Source of the DNA: Dactylosporangium aurantiacum
GTDB lineage: Bacteria; Actinomycetota; Actinomycetes; Mycobacteriales; Micromonosporaceae
Reading direction: 5' to 3'
Assembly: GCF_000716715.1 (NCBI RefSeq)
Contig: NZ_JNYJ01000081.1
Location: 1-24,593, forward strand
Length of the DNA: 24,593 bases
The position numbers and the translations under genes are program-made. Of this stretch, positions 7,348 through 14,056 are shown piece by piece; within the stretch, counting starts at the first letter, position 1; each line of letters opens with the position of its first letter. Below the pieces are notes generated by a model. It searched no databases. It saw only the letters and a program-made list of their open reading frames with translations, and was not told where the DNA came from.

Positions 7348-7794
7348 TCAGTTCGGCTCGGCGGGGCCGAACTGGATCAGGACCGACGCCGTCGGCAGCT
7401 CGTCCGGGTCGGCGGGTTCGGTGCGCCAGGCCAGTCGCACCTGCCATCGCCGCCCCGGTGGGAGCCGGTAGGCGTCGGCGCTCCCGCCGGCGGTGCCGCT
7501 GGCGAAACCGAGGATGCCGGACGCGAAGCTCACCTCGATGACGTCGGTGCGGTCCCAGTCGTCTGGATCGAAGTCGGGCGGCCCGTCCCAGGTCTCCAGT
7601 CTGATGTCACAGCCCAGCACCACGACGTCGTCGATGTCCTCGATCAGCACGTAGCCCGGGGTGGCACTGACCCACCGGCCGAGTCCGCGGGGCGCGGGTG
7701 GCACGTCCCGCCGATCGTTGCTGTCGTCGATCATCGCGAACAGCCGGTAGTCGACGTCAACATAGAGCTCGGTGTGTTCCAGCAGCGCCGCCAT
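7348..7794 (-). CDS. Uncharacterised protein, first gene of the small-gene operon
   Basis: The 148-residue protein is soluble and acidic and mostly beta-strand in appearance (ELYVDVDYRLFAMIDD, GYVLIEDIDDVVVLGCDIRLETW, RWQVRLAWRTEP, ASVLIQFGPAEPN). I do not recognise the family. An AGGAAAG ribosome site precedes the ATG, and TAAAGT further upstream may be the -10. The next gene on the transcript is a tiny membrane protein 7 nt away. This is followed by a small acidic protein and a lipoprotein, so the four may act together at the membrane; that is inference from position. Confidence 0.7.
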   Translation of the reverse strand: MAALLEHTELYVDVDYRLFAMIDDSNDRRDVPPAPRGLGRWVSATPGYVLIEDIDDVVVLGCDIRLETWDGPPDFDPDDWDRTDVIEVSFASGILGFASGTAGGSADAYRLPPGRRWQVRLAWRTEPADPDELPTASVLIQFGPAEPN

Positions 7795-7862
7795 GCCGTC
7801 TTTCCTGTCCGATCGACCTCGGCACCGGGTGTCGGCTACCCCACTTTACCGTCGCTCGATAA

Positions 7863-8078
7863 TCACATCGGGCGCAGGTCGCGGCCGGCTGGCATCGGGT
7901 CCGCGACGCGCAGTTGCTCGACGCGTACGTGCGCACCTGCTTGGTCCGGACCTGTCTCGCCGACACGCGCGGGTCGTAGCGGCGGCGGGATCACTCGTAC
8001 GCCGATGTGCCGGACGAGGCCGTCGGCGGCGACGGCGCCGAGTCCAGCGCGAGCCGGATGGTGTTGGCCCGGGGCTGA
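7863..8078 (+). pseudogene. Remnant of a SigE-type (ECF-like) sigma factor
   Basis: Conceptual translation gives AAGWHRVRDAQLLDAYVRT followed by a basic stretch, an in-frame TAG at 7977-7979, then RRRDHSYADVPDEAV and SRMVLARG before a TGA. This resembles the region 2 and linker of actinobacterial SigE-family sigma factors (pattern W+RV+D-P--LDAYVRT, then the linker and VVLARAL). The start is missing: a TAA lies directly upstream. The whole of region 4 is also absent, because the frame stops 11 nt before the next gene. The remnant is therefore non-functional. The partner gene 8090-8337 retains its place directly behind it. Confidence 0.55.
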
Positions 8079-8089
8079 AGGAGGAGCCA

Positions 8090-8337
8090 TGCAGGAACTG
8101 AGGCAGCTGCTGGAGGACCTTACGGGCTCGCCGGCACCGGCACCGCGTGCCGCGTCCGATGCGCTGTTCGATGCCCGGCGGCGGACGGTGGTCGCGGCCG
8201 CGCTCGCGACCGTCCCGATCCTCGCGGTGGCGGCGGCGATCGGGTGCTGCCGGGGCGGCACACCGCCCGCCAGGACAGCCGTGGTAGCTGACCCTATATC
8301 GACCACCACATGTACATGTGGTGGTCACGACCGTTGA
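8090..8337 (+). CDS. Short single-pass membrane protein, probable truncated sigma-factor partner
   Basis: A strong AAGGAGGAG site precedes this 82-residue frame. It has a cytoplasmic start (MQELRQLLEDLTGSP), a basic stop-transfer (DARRR) and one hydrophobic helix at about 34-52. Small proteins of this shape commonly follow SigE-type sigma genes in actinomycetes, and here a sigma remnant lies directly upstream. The C-terminus runs 44 nt into the convergent gene and ends with an odd low-complexity tail (STTTCTCGGHDR), so the extracytoplasmic domain is missing. It is likely a decayed relic, though it could still be expressed. Confidence 0.5.
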
Positions 8338-8758
8338 CATGCCGTGCCAGGTCGCAAAGACCTTCGACGGTGTCGTCGAGCTCGTTCGGCTCCCAGGGGC
8401 CGAACCACTCTTCTGCAGTGGACCAGCGTTGCGCAACCGCGGGGATTCGCCCGGCTGACAGTGCCGCAAGGACCTGTACGAAGCCGTCCGCAATCTGCAC
8501 GATGCCTGACGTGCCTTCGCTGTTGTTCATCAGAACCACCTCCTCCACGGCGTCGCGCTGACCGAGGTCGAACGGCAGGCCGTCGGACGACGCCGAGCCC
8601 GGGAGATCGTCGATGATCGCCCAGAGTTTGCTGCCCAGAACCCGGGGCTCGACCCACTTCATGAGCAACATCGGCACCTCGGTGCCCGCCGGGCCATACT
8701 CGGCGAGCGCCACGGCTCGAGGTCGGTCAGCGACGAAGTAGTCGGTGTTCATACCCAC
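8294..8758 (-). CDS. Uncharacterised actinobacterial protein with TDYF start
   Basis: The protein is about 154 residues, begins (M)GMNTDYFVADRPRAVAL and ends with aromatic residues (HHMYMWWSI). This matches a widespread actinobacterial family of unknown function known by the N-terminal TDYF and a C-terminal YxWxxL-like end. Other segments are LPFDLGQRDAVEEVV, AVAQRWSTAEEWFG and a final helix LDDTVEGLCDLARHV. GTG 8758 is 5 nt from a TACCGT element and is the likely leaderless start; ATG 8752 is an alternative. The last codons lie in a 26-bp perfect palindrome and overlap the convergent membrane-protein gene by 44 nt. Confidence 0.75.
   Translation of the reverse strand: MGMNTDYFVADRPRAVALAEYGPAGTEVPMLLMKWVEPRVLGSKLWAIIDDLPGSASSDGLPFDLGQRDAVEEVVLMNNSEGTSGIVQIADGFVQVLAALSAGRIPAVAQRWSTAEEWFGPWEPNELDDTVEGLCDLARHVNGRDHHMYMWWSI
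8301..8326. repeat. 26-bp perfect palindrome in a convergent gene overlap
   Basis: Each 13-nt arm (GACCACCACATGT) is followed directly by its exact reverse complement with no spacer. It encodes the near-C-terminal residues DHHMYMWWS of the minus-strand gene and lies inside the final codons of the plus-strand gene. It could act as a bidirectional terminator hairpin, cruciform or protein site; no T-tract follows. Confidence 0.9.
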
Positions 8759-8763
8759 ATGCG

Positions 8764-8769
8764 CGACGG
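8764..8769 (-). promoter_or_regulatory. Leaderless -10 element of the TDYF gene
   Basis: TACCGT on the minus strand ends 5 nt before the GTG at 8758. No ribosome site is visible and the -35 is not recognisable. Confidence 0.45.
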
Positions 8770-9041
8770 TACAGAACGCCGCGGTCGAGCTGCGTGCCGC
8801 CCGATTGGGTCGCGCCCGCGAGCGACGGACGTCCGGGCGGACGCCGGAATTGATATCTCCCGATACCGGCGCGCCGGGCGGACGAACCTGATACAACGGT
8901 CGTCGTCGAAGAGCTGCTGTACGCGGCTCCGACCTGGTCCGCCTCGCGGCTGGAAGAGCTGGTTGGTGGCATTGAGCCTTTTTCAACCTCGAGATCCAGG
9001 TGACGGACTGTCTGGGTTGGCGGCAAGTGGAGGTGACGAGG
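8770..9041. other. Intergenic stretch without a supportable gene
   Basis: No frame here has a start codon with a credible initiation signal. One plus-strand frame reads VVVEELLYAAPTWSASRLEELVGG before stopping just short of the kinase gene; it looks protein-like but has no start, so it may be a further gene fragment. The ribosome site of the kinase gene (GGAGG) is at the right end. Confidence 0.4.
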
Positions 9042-9545
9042 ATGGCGCGGCTCATCCATCTGAACGGGCCGCCGGGCATCGGCAAGTCCACCCTGTCGGC
9101 GCTGTACGCAGACCGGAATCCCGGCACGTTGAATCTTGACGTCGATGCCGTGCACCGCCTGGTGGGTGGGTGGCAGGACGAGGACACCGATACGTGGCCG
9201 GTCGTGTGGTCCCTGGTGCGGGCGATGGCGAAATGCCATCTGGAGGGCGGGCGTGATGTCGTGCTGCCCCAATACCACGCCAAGGTCGACGAGGTCGTCG
9301 CGCTTGAGACGCTCGCGCACCGGCACGGGGCGGGCTTCCGTGAGGTCGTCCTGCTCGTGCTGCGCGGGCTCGCGGAGAACCCGGCGGTGCCGGTCGACGT
9401 GCTGGCGCGTCTGCTGCGTGACTGGCCGGAACCCGTTGCCGGAGGGCTCCACGCTGATCCGCGTGTGCGGCATCGGTCGTCGAAGCGTGGTGAGAGACCG
9501 GGCCACGGTGTCGCTGCTGAACCGGCTGCCCTCTGGTACATGTGA
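9042..9545 (+). CDS. P-loop kinase-like protein with an unrelated C-terminal tail
   Basis: Residues 1-105 match small AAA/zeta-toxin-like P-loop kinases: Walker A GPPGIGKST at 9-17, LNLDVDAV after strand 2, and HLEGGRDVVLPQYHAKVDEV. From about residue 108 the sequence changes to LAENPAVPVDVLARLLRD followed by ADPRVR. This is the pattern of leucine-rich variant repeats (ANPALP--LL-RLL-D), and the tail then turns into low-complexity sequence. The lid and last helices of the kinase are absent. It is probably a deletion fusion of two genes and unlikely to be an active kinase. GGAGG precedes ATG 9042. The TGA overlaps a GTG of the next open frame. Confidence 0.6.
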   Translation: MARLIHLNGPPGIGKSTLSALYADRNPGTLNLDVDAVHRLVGGWQDEDTDTWPVVWSLVRAMAKCHLEGGRDVVLPQYHAKVDEVVALETLAHRHGAGFREVVLLVLRGLAENPAVPVDVLARLLRDWPEPVAGGLHADPRVRHRSSKRGERPGHGVAAEPAALWYM

Positions 9546-9613
9546 ACATCGGGGGTGGCTGGTCACCTTCCGTGCCACCCGTGCCCGACGCCATCGCCGC
9601 GAAGGAGAGCCTG

Positions 9614-10408
9614 TTGACAGCCCAGGACCGCGTCCAGGACCTCAACCAACGGGCGTGGGACCATGCCGTCGACCGTGGCGACAACCCGTACACCCACATC
9701 GTCTCCTCCGCGCGCGTGGCCGCGGCCCGGCGAGGCGACTGGTCGCTGACCGTCAGCGAGCAGCGGCCAGTGCCGCGACACTGGCTCGAACCACTCGCCG
9801 GGGCTCGGGTGCTCTGCCTGGCTTCGGGTGGCGGGCAACAGGCGCCGATCCTGGCCGCGGCCGGCGCCGCCGTCACCGTTGTCGACCTGTCCTCACGCCA
9901 ACTCGACCAGGACCGGTTCGTCGCCGACCGTGACGGTCTTGAGATCACCACGGTGCAGGCCGACATGGCAGATCTGAGCGCCCTTCCCGATCAGGGTTTC
10001 GATCTGCTGATCAACCCCGTCTCGACGCTGTTCGTGCCCGACCTCACCCCGGTCTGGGCCGAGTGCCATCGTGTCCTGGTCGACGGCGGCGCCCTGATCA
10101 GCGGCTTTCTCAACCCGGACGAGTTCGTGTTCGACAGCGACGCGCTGGACGACCACGGCGTCTTCGTCGTCAAGAACCCGCTGCCGTACAGCGAGATCGA
10201 CAGCCTGAGCCCCGAGGCACGCCGACAGCGGCAGCGGGAACATCAGCCGTTCCACTTCAGCCACACGATGGAAGCCCAGATAGGCGGCCTCATAGCCGCC
10301 GGGTTCATCATCGACGGGTTCTATGAAGACCGGCGGACCGAGGCAGACGGCAACCCTGTTCGCCACTTCATGCCCAGCGTCTTCGTGATGCGCGCCCGCA
10401 AGGTCTGA
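9614..10408 (+). CDS. Class I SAM-dependent methyltransferase
   Basis: The 264-residue protein has the S-adenosylmethionine loop at 66-76 (VLCLASGGGQQ), strand 2 with VTVVDLSSRQLDQD, the second acidic site VQADMADLSALP, and the post-motif block FDLLINPVSTLFV. A domain with aromatic residues follows (HQPFHFSHTMEAQIGGLIAAGF). The N-terminus (NQRAWDHAV) is typical of this group. I choose TTG 9614 because AAGGAG lies 6 nt upstream; a GTG at 9542 is in frame but would add 24 atypical residues. The substrate is not apparent. Unlike its neighbours in this patch it appears intact. Confidence 0.85.
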   Translation: MTAQDRVQDLNQRAWDHAVDRGDNPYTHIVSSARVAAARRGDWSLTVSEQRPVPRHWLEPLAGARVLCLASGGGQQAPILAAAGAAVTVVDLSSRQLDQDRFVADRDGLEITTVQADMADLSALPDQGFDLLINPVSTLFVPDLTPVWAECHRVLVDGGALISGFLNPDEFVFDSDALDDHGVFVVKNPLPYSEIDSLSPEARRQRQREHQPFHFSHTMEAQIGGLIAAGFIIDGFYEDRRTEADGNPVRHFMPSVFVMRARKV

Positions 10409-10477
10409 ACCGCGACCGCCGCCCAGGCGCACACCCCGCTTCACCGCTCTCGGCAACTGCTGTCGAGCGCAGACGGC

Positions 10478-10830
10478 CTACTGCTGGTCGAGCGTGAACG
10501 GGGTGTCGGGGCACGTCAGGCACGCGAAGACGCGCAGGGCGCCCCACCTGCCAACGAGCAGGCCGGTCGGTTGCTGCGCCGCGGCCGGCTGGGGTCGTTC
10601 GCGGGCCGCCACCGCTGCTGTGTGCCGCCGTCGTATTCCTTCGAGTCGATGACCAGCACCAGGGAGGTCGGCACCAGGTCGTCCCTGCCGATGCGTGAAC
10701 GCGGCGAGTAGCCAGCCCCGACGGTCCGGGCGATCTCACGATGCGACTCCGCCTCGCCCTCGGCCATCACATGCTGTCGGGTACGGCGGGACTCCACGCT
10801 CAGCTCAGGCGGCAGCGGCGGTGTGATCAC
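10478..10830 (-). pseudogene. Frameshifted remnant of an unknown gene
   Basis: The 5' frame (10830 to about 10600) reads ELSVESRRTRQHVMAEGEAE and GRDDLVPTSLVLVIDSKEYDGG, then becomes arginine-rich and stops at 10516. A second frame, shifted by one base, reads QQPTGLLVGRWGALRVFACLTCPDTPFTLDQQ and stops at 10478. That second segment looks like a natural protein end, with a CxxC-like pair. The two halves probably form one protein of about 115 residues broken by an indel near 10570-10600. I cannot name the family with confidence. It sits 31 nt downstream of the DUF2695 gene on the same strand. Confidence 0.45.
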
Positions 10831-10861
10831 CGCGAGGTGCCGTCGGACGGTCGCGGCGCTG

Positions 10862-11164
10862 TCATGGGCCGAGGACCTGCTCGGGGTCGCAGTTCATGAC
10901 GACTTCGCAGTCGCAGTACCCGCCGTACTCGTCCAGACCTTCAGCGAGCCGGTCCATAAGGACCTGCTGCCCGGTTGCCCACCGCTCGGTGAAGCGCCTG
11001 GTGTGGTCACAGCCCGCTGCCTGGACGTGAGCGTCGACGAAGTCGACCAGGGCGCCGAGCTGGTCCTTGTTCAGCGGCATGAGTGCGGCCCGGGCGGCGC
11101 GTTCGGCGTTCTTGTACGCGTCGCGCAGCCCTCGGCGCCGTGCTCGTTCCTCGGGTGAAACCAC
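10862..11164 (-). CDS. DUF2695 domain protein
   Basis: The 100-residue protein ends in the DUF2695 signature: a helix LNKDQLGALVDFVDAHV, then GCDHTRRFTERW and finally LDEYGGYCDCEVVMNCDPE. The Cys and His residues could bind a metal. The N-terminal third is a charged helix (SPEERARRRGLRDAYKNAERAARAAL). The GTG is 7 nt after the stop of the PhzF-like gene and has no ribosome site, so it is probably coupled to it. The function of the family is unknown. Confidence 0.8.
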   Translation of the reverse strand: MVSPEERARRRGLRDAYKNAERAARAALMPLNKDQLGALVDFVDAHVQAAGCDHTRRFTERWATGQQVLMDRLAEGLDEYGGYCDCEVVMNCDPEQVLGP

Positions 11165-11171
11165 CCACAGA

Positions 11172-12038
11172 TCATGCCGCACGGGCGCCCGGTGGACGGC
11201 CGGGGATCGGGGCGAGGTCGACCACGCCGCCGATGCTCGCGACGATGCCGGAGCCGGTGTCGGTCGCGCTCGCGAAGATCGATGACGGCCTGTTGAGCGC
11301 GTCGCCCTGGTGGACTTCGATGTCGCCGTTGCCGGAGGTGTCGAGGAGGTGGGCGGCGAGGCAGCCGGCGCTGTTGGCGTTCGCGATGTCCTCGTCGACC
11401 CCGATCGCGGGGGCGAACATGCGGGCCGCCGCCGTGCTCGCGGCCGGTGCGAGCGCGTAGACGAAGCAGCCGAGATACCCGAGCCGCCGGCACTCGGTTG
11501 CCAGCCGGGCGAAGTCGGGCCGTATGGACCGCAGCGTCGCGTGGTCCTGGACGGGGACGAGCAGTCGTGGCGTGCCCGGCGAGGCGACCCGTACGCCGGC
11601 GGGGATGTCCGCTCGTCGCAGGCCGAGGGCGGCGACGATGCCACCGGTGGCGCCGTCGGCCAGGGTGACGGCGCCCTGGTCGAACCAGACCTCGACGCCG
11701 TCGCCGCGGCGGATGGCCGTCGTGGCGAAGGTGCGGCCCGCGGTGCGCTGCCACCCGCGGCGCTCGGCGGCGCCGCTGCGGTGCAGCAGGACGGCCTGCG
11801 CGGCGATGGTGCCGTGGCCGCAGTTCGTGAGCTCCCCGGCACTGGTGAAGAAGCGCACCGTGGGCGCGTCCGCGGTGCCGGTGTCGATGAACGCGGTGTG
11901 GGAGGTGCCGGTGCCGCGGGTGATGGCGTGCCGGTCGCCGTCGGTGAGCGTGGCGTCGTCGATCACGACCGCGGTCGGGCTGCCGCCCCGCCCGTCGCGG
12001 GTGCAGGCGTGCACCACCGCCACCGGTGGGCCGGCCAT
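11172..12038 (-). CDS. PhzF-family isomerase-like protein
   Basis: The 288-residue protein has the two-lobed PhzF/diaminopimelate-epimerase fold pattern: GGSPTAVVIDDATL near the start, FFTSAGELTNCGHGTIAA at the first lobe's active site, and a second half with VDEDIANANSAGCLAAHLL and EVHQGDALNRPS. PhzF proteins isomerise small acids. The usual catalytic glutamate in the SETxFV motif is replaced here by histidine (GTSHTAFI), so the chemistry may differ; the GH pair and the ED of the second lobe are kept. Its ATG overlaps the stop of the HxlR gene as ATGA, which fixes the start at 12038 rather than the longer frame from 12098. Confidence 0.85.
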   Translation of the reverse strand: MAGPPVAVVHACTRDGRGGSPTAVVIDDATLTDGDRHAITRGTGTSHTAFIDTGTADAPTVRFFTSAGELTNCGHGTIAAQAVLLHRSGAAERRGWQRTAGRTFATTAIRRGDGVEVWFDQGAVTLADGATGGIVAALGLRRADIPAGVRVASPGTPRLLVPVQDHATLRSIRPDFARLATECRRLGYLGCFVYALAPAASTAAARMFAPAIGVDEDIANANSAGCLAAHLLDTSGNGDIEVHQGDALNRPSSIFASATDTGSGIVASIGGVVDLAPIPGRPPGARAA

Positions 12039-12406
12039 CAGGTGGGTGTGACGTCGGTGGAAGCGGTGCCGTGCTCGCCGTCCAGGGTCGCGGCCCACGC
12101 CTCGGACCAGCGGGCGAGCGGGCGCAATGCCTGGAAGGCGGCGCGACCCAGCTCGGTGAGCGTGTACGCCGCGTCCGGCTGCTGGGCGACGAGGCGGGCG
12201 TCAAGAAGCTCGGTCAGCCGTTGCCGCAGGACGCTGGAGGACATGTTGTCGCAGCGCTGCCGCAGCGCGCGGAACCCGACCGGCCCTTGCCGCAGCTCCC
12301 AGACGATGCGCAGGTTCCAGCGCCGGCCGAACAGGTCGAGGGCGGCCATGAGGGGTCGCCCGGTGCTCGATCCGCGTACCGGCCGGCCTGGCCTGGGTGC
12401 CGTCAT
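12038..12406 (-). CDS. HxlR-family transcriptional regulator
   Basis: The 122-residue winged-helix protein has the HxlR core LMAALDLFGRRWNLRIVWELRQGPVGFRAL, a cysteine at the start of the recognition region (RQRCDNMSSSVLRQRL) and the wing YTLTELG. Cysteine-based redox or electrophile sensing is common in this family. The ATG is preceded, about 13 nt away, by GAGGGG. It is the first gene of an operon with the PhzF-like (4-nt overlap) and DUF2695 genes and diverges from an EthD-like gene. The 75-nt gap holds an imperfect inverted repeat, so the regulator probably controls both directions. Confidence 0.88.
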   Translation of the reverse strand: MTAPRPGRPVRGSSTGRPLMAALDLFGRRWNLRIVWELRQGPVGFRALRQRCDNMSSSVLRQRLTELLDARLVAQQPDAAYTLTELGRAAFQALRPLARWSEAWAATLDGEHGTASTDVTPT

Positions 12407-12428
12407 CGCCTGTGCCGCCCCTCTTGAT

Positions 12429-12480
12429 GCTTCGAACTTCGATACAGTACCGTCCGCCACAGTGATTCGATTTCCGAAGC
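12429..12480. promoter_or_regulatory. Inverted repeat between HxlR and EthD-like genes
   Basis: The arm GCTTCGAACTTCGA (12429-12442) and the arm TCGATTTCCGAAGC (12467-12480) are inverted repeats matching at 11 of 14 positions, 24 bp apart. They flank possible -10 elements on both strands (TACAGT 12443-12448 and its reverse TACTGT). This arrangement suits an HxlR dimer controlling the divergent genes; it is a prediction. Confidence 0.5.
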
Positions 12481-12499
12481 GATGGAAGACGGAGGTCCC

Positions 12500-12811
12500 A
12501 TGTACAAGCTGGTGGTCCTGTATCCCCACCCCGCCGATCCCGAGCACTTCCGCGACTACTACGTGACCAACCACCTCCCGCTGGTCGCCCGCCTGCCCGG
12601 TCTGCTCGCGTGGCGGTACAGCTTCGACGTCGCGGCCATACAGGGACAGGCACCGTACTTCGCGATCTTCGAAGCCGAGTTCGCCGACGCCGCGGCCATG
12701 CACGCGGCGAGAGCGTCGGCGCACGGCAAGCGGGTGACCGCCGACGTCGCCAACTACGCCACCGGTGGTGCGGTCGTCATCCACTACCCGGTGCGGCACG
12801 GCACCGGCTGA
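12500..12811 (+). CDS. EthD-family protein
   Basis: The 103-residue protein is a dimeric alpha/beta-barrel EthD-type protein. It shows the motif YPHPADPEHFRDYYVTNHLPL near the start, a middle AWRYSFDVAAIQG, PYFAIFEAEFADAAAM and a late VTADVANYATGG. EthD-like proteins are linked to ether or aromatic/quinone degradation, often as small oxygenases or isomerases of unsettled role. GGAGG sits 4 nt before the ATG at 12500; the in-frame ATG 12482 would read through that site. Divergence from an HxlR regulator suggests induction by an electrophile or quinone. Confidence 0.88.
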   Translation: MYKLVVLYPHPADPEHFRDYYVTNHLPLVARLPGLLAWRYSFDVAAIQGQAPYFAIFEAEFADAAAMHAARASAHGKRVTADVANYATGGAVVIHYPVRHGTG

Positions 12812-12837
12812 GCCCGCACCCGGACGAAGGGTCGCGG

Positions 12838-13446
12838 TCAGAGGATGCGGCTGATCGTGGTGACCAGGTCGACCAGGGCCCAGCCGGCGAACAGCGCCAG
12901 GGCGCCCCTGGCGGTCCAGGCGACCGCCGCCGGCACCCGCTGCCAGACGGTCTGGTCGCTGCCGATCCAGCGGTCGCCGAGCCACGTGATGAGGGTGCTC
13001 GCGAGCAGCGGGATCATGAGGGTGAGACCGACGGCGAGGAGCGGCGGGTCGAGCAGGGTGAAGTCGACACCGTCGCTGTGCACCATCATGGCGCCGATGA
13101 CGAGGGTCGCCCCGAGCGGCACGCTGACCCGCCGCCACCACAGCGGGCCGAAGCGCAGACCTCGGATGGCGCCCCAGACCAGGCCGCCGATCACGCCGAG
13201 GACGGTGCCGACCAGCAGGAGGTTGAGCGTACCGGCGAGCGTGAACTGGCCGATGATGAAGCCGTCGTCGCTGAGCACCCCGGTCGCCCGGGGGTGGTTC
13301 AGCCGGGCCAGGGCCATCATGAACAGCCGCCCGCCGACGCCGCCGACGAGCAGCCCCGTGATGCCGCCGGCGAGGGCGGCGATGCCCAGCCGGCGGGCCC
13401 ATTCGAGGCCACCGGCCAGGCTGAACGACTGCTGCTGCGAGGTCAT
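12838..13446 (-). CDS. Multi-pass membrane protein of unknown function
   Basis: The 202-residue protein has about five membrane helices at 20-45, 66-96, 108-121, 134-157 and 173-198. A glycine-rich first helix is followed by GGVGGRLFMMALARL, and the second helix begins at FIIGQFTLAGTL; both features recur in an actinobacterial family of unknown function. It has no catalytic motif. GGAAGG precedes the ATG by 7 nt, and TATGAT (13482-13477, minus strand) is a likely -10. It converges on the EthD-like gene 26 nt away and appears to be a single-gene unit. Confidence 0.75.
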   Translation of the reverse strand: MTSQQQSFSLAGGLEWARRLGIAALAGGITGLLVGGVGGRLFMMALARLNHPRATGVLSDDGFIIGQFTLAGTLNLLLVGTVLGVIGGLVWGAIRGLRFGPLWWRRVSVPLGATLVIGAMMVHSDGVDFTLLDPPLLAVGLTLMIPLLASTLITWLGDRWIGSDQTVWQRVPAAVAWTARGALALFAGWALVDLVTTISRIL

Positions 13447-13553
13447 GCCGACGCCTTCCGATCCACAGAGGCAGTGATCATAATTTCGCGGTCACCGGCG
13501 CTGTGTCGGCTTCGAGCGGCAAGATCGTCCGCTGCCCGACTCGGCGAGCGCCG

Positions 13554-14012
13554 TTAGCCCGGCTTCGCGCGCAGGCGGGTGATGACGCGGAGCAGCTCGT
13601 CACGGTGCTTCGCCTGTTTCAGCCAGCCGGGCAGCCGCGCCACCAGGGTCAGGCCGGGCCGCGGGCCGCGCTCGCGCGACTTCGCCGCGACGTACCCCTC
13701 CAGCAGGGTCAGGTGCGCGTCGTTGAACGCCCACAGCACCCGGCCGCCGCAGCACCGGGCGCTGAGCCACAGCGGCAGCCGGAAGAACGGATCGACCGGA
13801 GCGCCCCACACCGTCGTGCCGCCCCGCGGCTCCCAGGACGCCGACGCGCCGCACGCCCCGCACGCGAACCGGCGCGGCCACGAGATCGGCCGGGCGTCCT
13901 CGACCGGCACGGCGGCGACGACCGCCCGGCGGGCGCAGCGCTGGCAGACCACGGCGATGTCGCCGGCCGCGAGGTCGTACAGCGGGACCGCCGGATCCAC
14001 GAACCTGTCCAC
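13554..14012 (-). CDS. Zinc-ribbon (TFIIB-type-like) protein
   Basis: The 152-residue protein opens with MDRFVDPAVPLYDL and has paired cysteines CQRC and CGAC (about residues 23-55), which should form a zinc ribbon. A conserved segment TVWGAPVDPFFRLPLWL, a further pair CCGG, and helices with LWAFNDAHLTLLEGYVAAKSRERG follow. It matches an actinobacterial family often annotated only as TFIIB-type zinc-ribbon protein; its role is unknown. A GTG start is used. The gene diverges from the MmcQ/YjbR gene with only 44 bp between start codons. Confidence 0.8.
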   Translation of the reverse strand: MDRFVDPAVPLYDLAAGDIAVVCQRCARRAVVAAVPVEDARPISWPRRFACGACGASASWEPRGGTTVWGAPVDPFFRLPLWLSARCCGGRVLWAFNDAHLTLLEGYVAAKSRERGPRPGLTLVARLPGWLKQAKHRDELLRVITRLRAKPG

Positions 14013-14043
14013 GGCAGTCAGGGTCGCAGACGGCGCCGGCGGC

Positions 14044-14049
14044 TACGCT
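14044..14049 (+). promoter_or_regulatory. Leaderless -10 element of the MmcQ/YjbR gene
   Basis: TACGCT ends 7 nt before the GTG at 14057. There is no proper ribosome site and no clear -35. Confidence 0.5.
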
Positions 14050-14056
14050 GAGGGTC

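Noticed and set aside
9542..9613. GTG 9542 as start of the second methyltransferase, overlapping the kinase stop
   Set aside because: It is in frame but adds atypical residues; TTG 9614 has AAGGAG 6 nt upstream and matches family N-termini.
10409..10477. Search for a rho-independent terminator after the methyltransferase gene
   Set aside because: No stem-loop with a T-tract is present; I found no convincing intrinsic terminator anywhere in the window.
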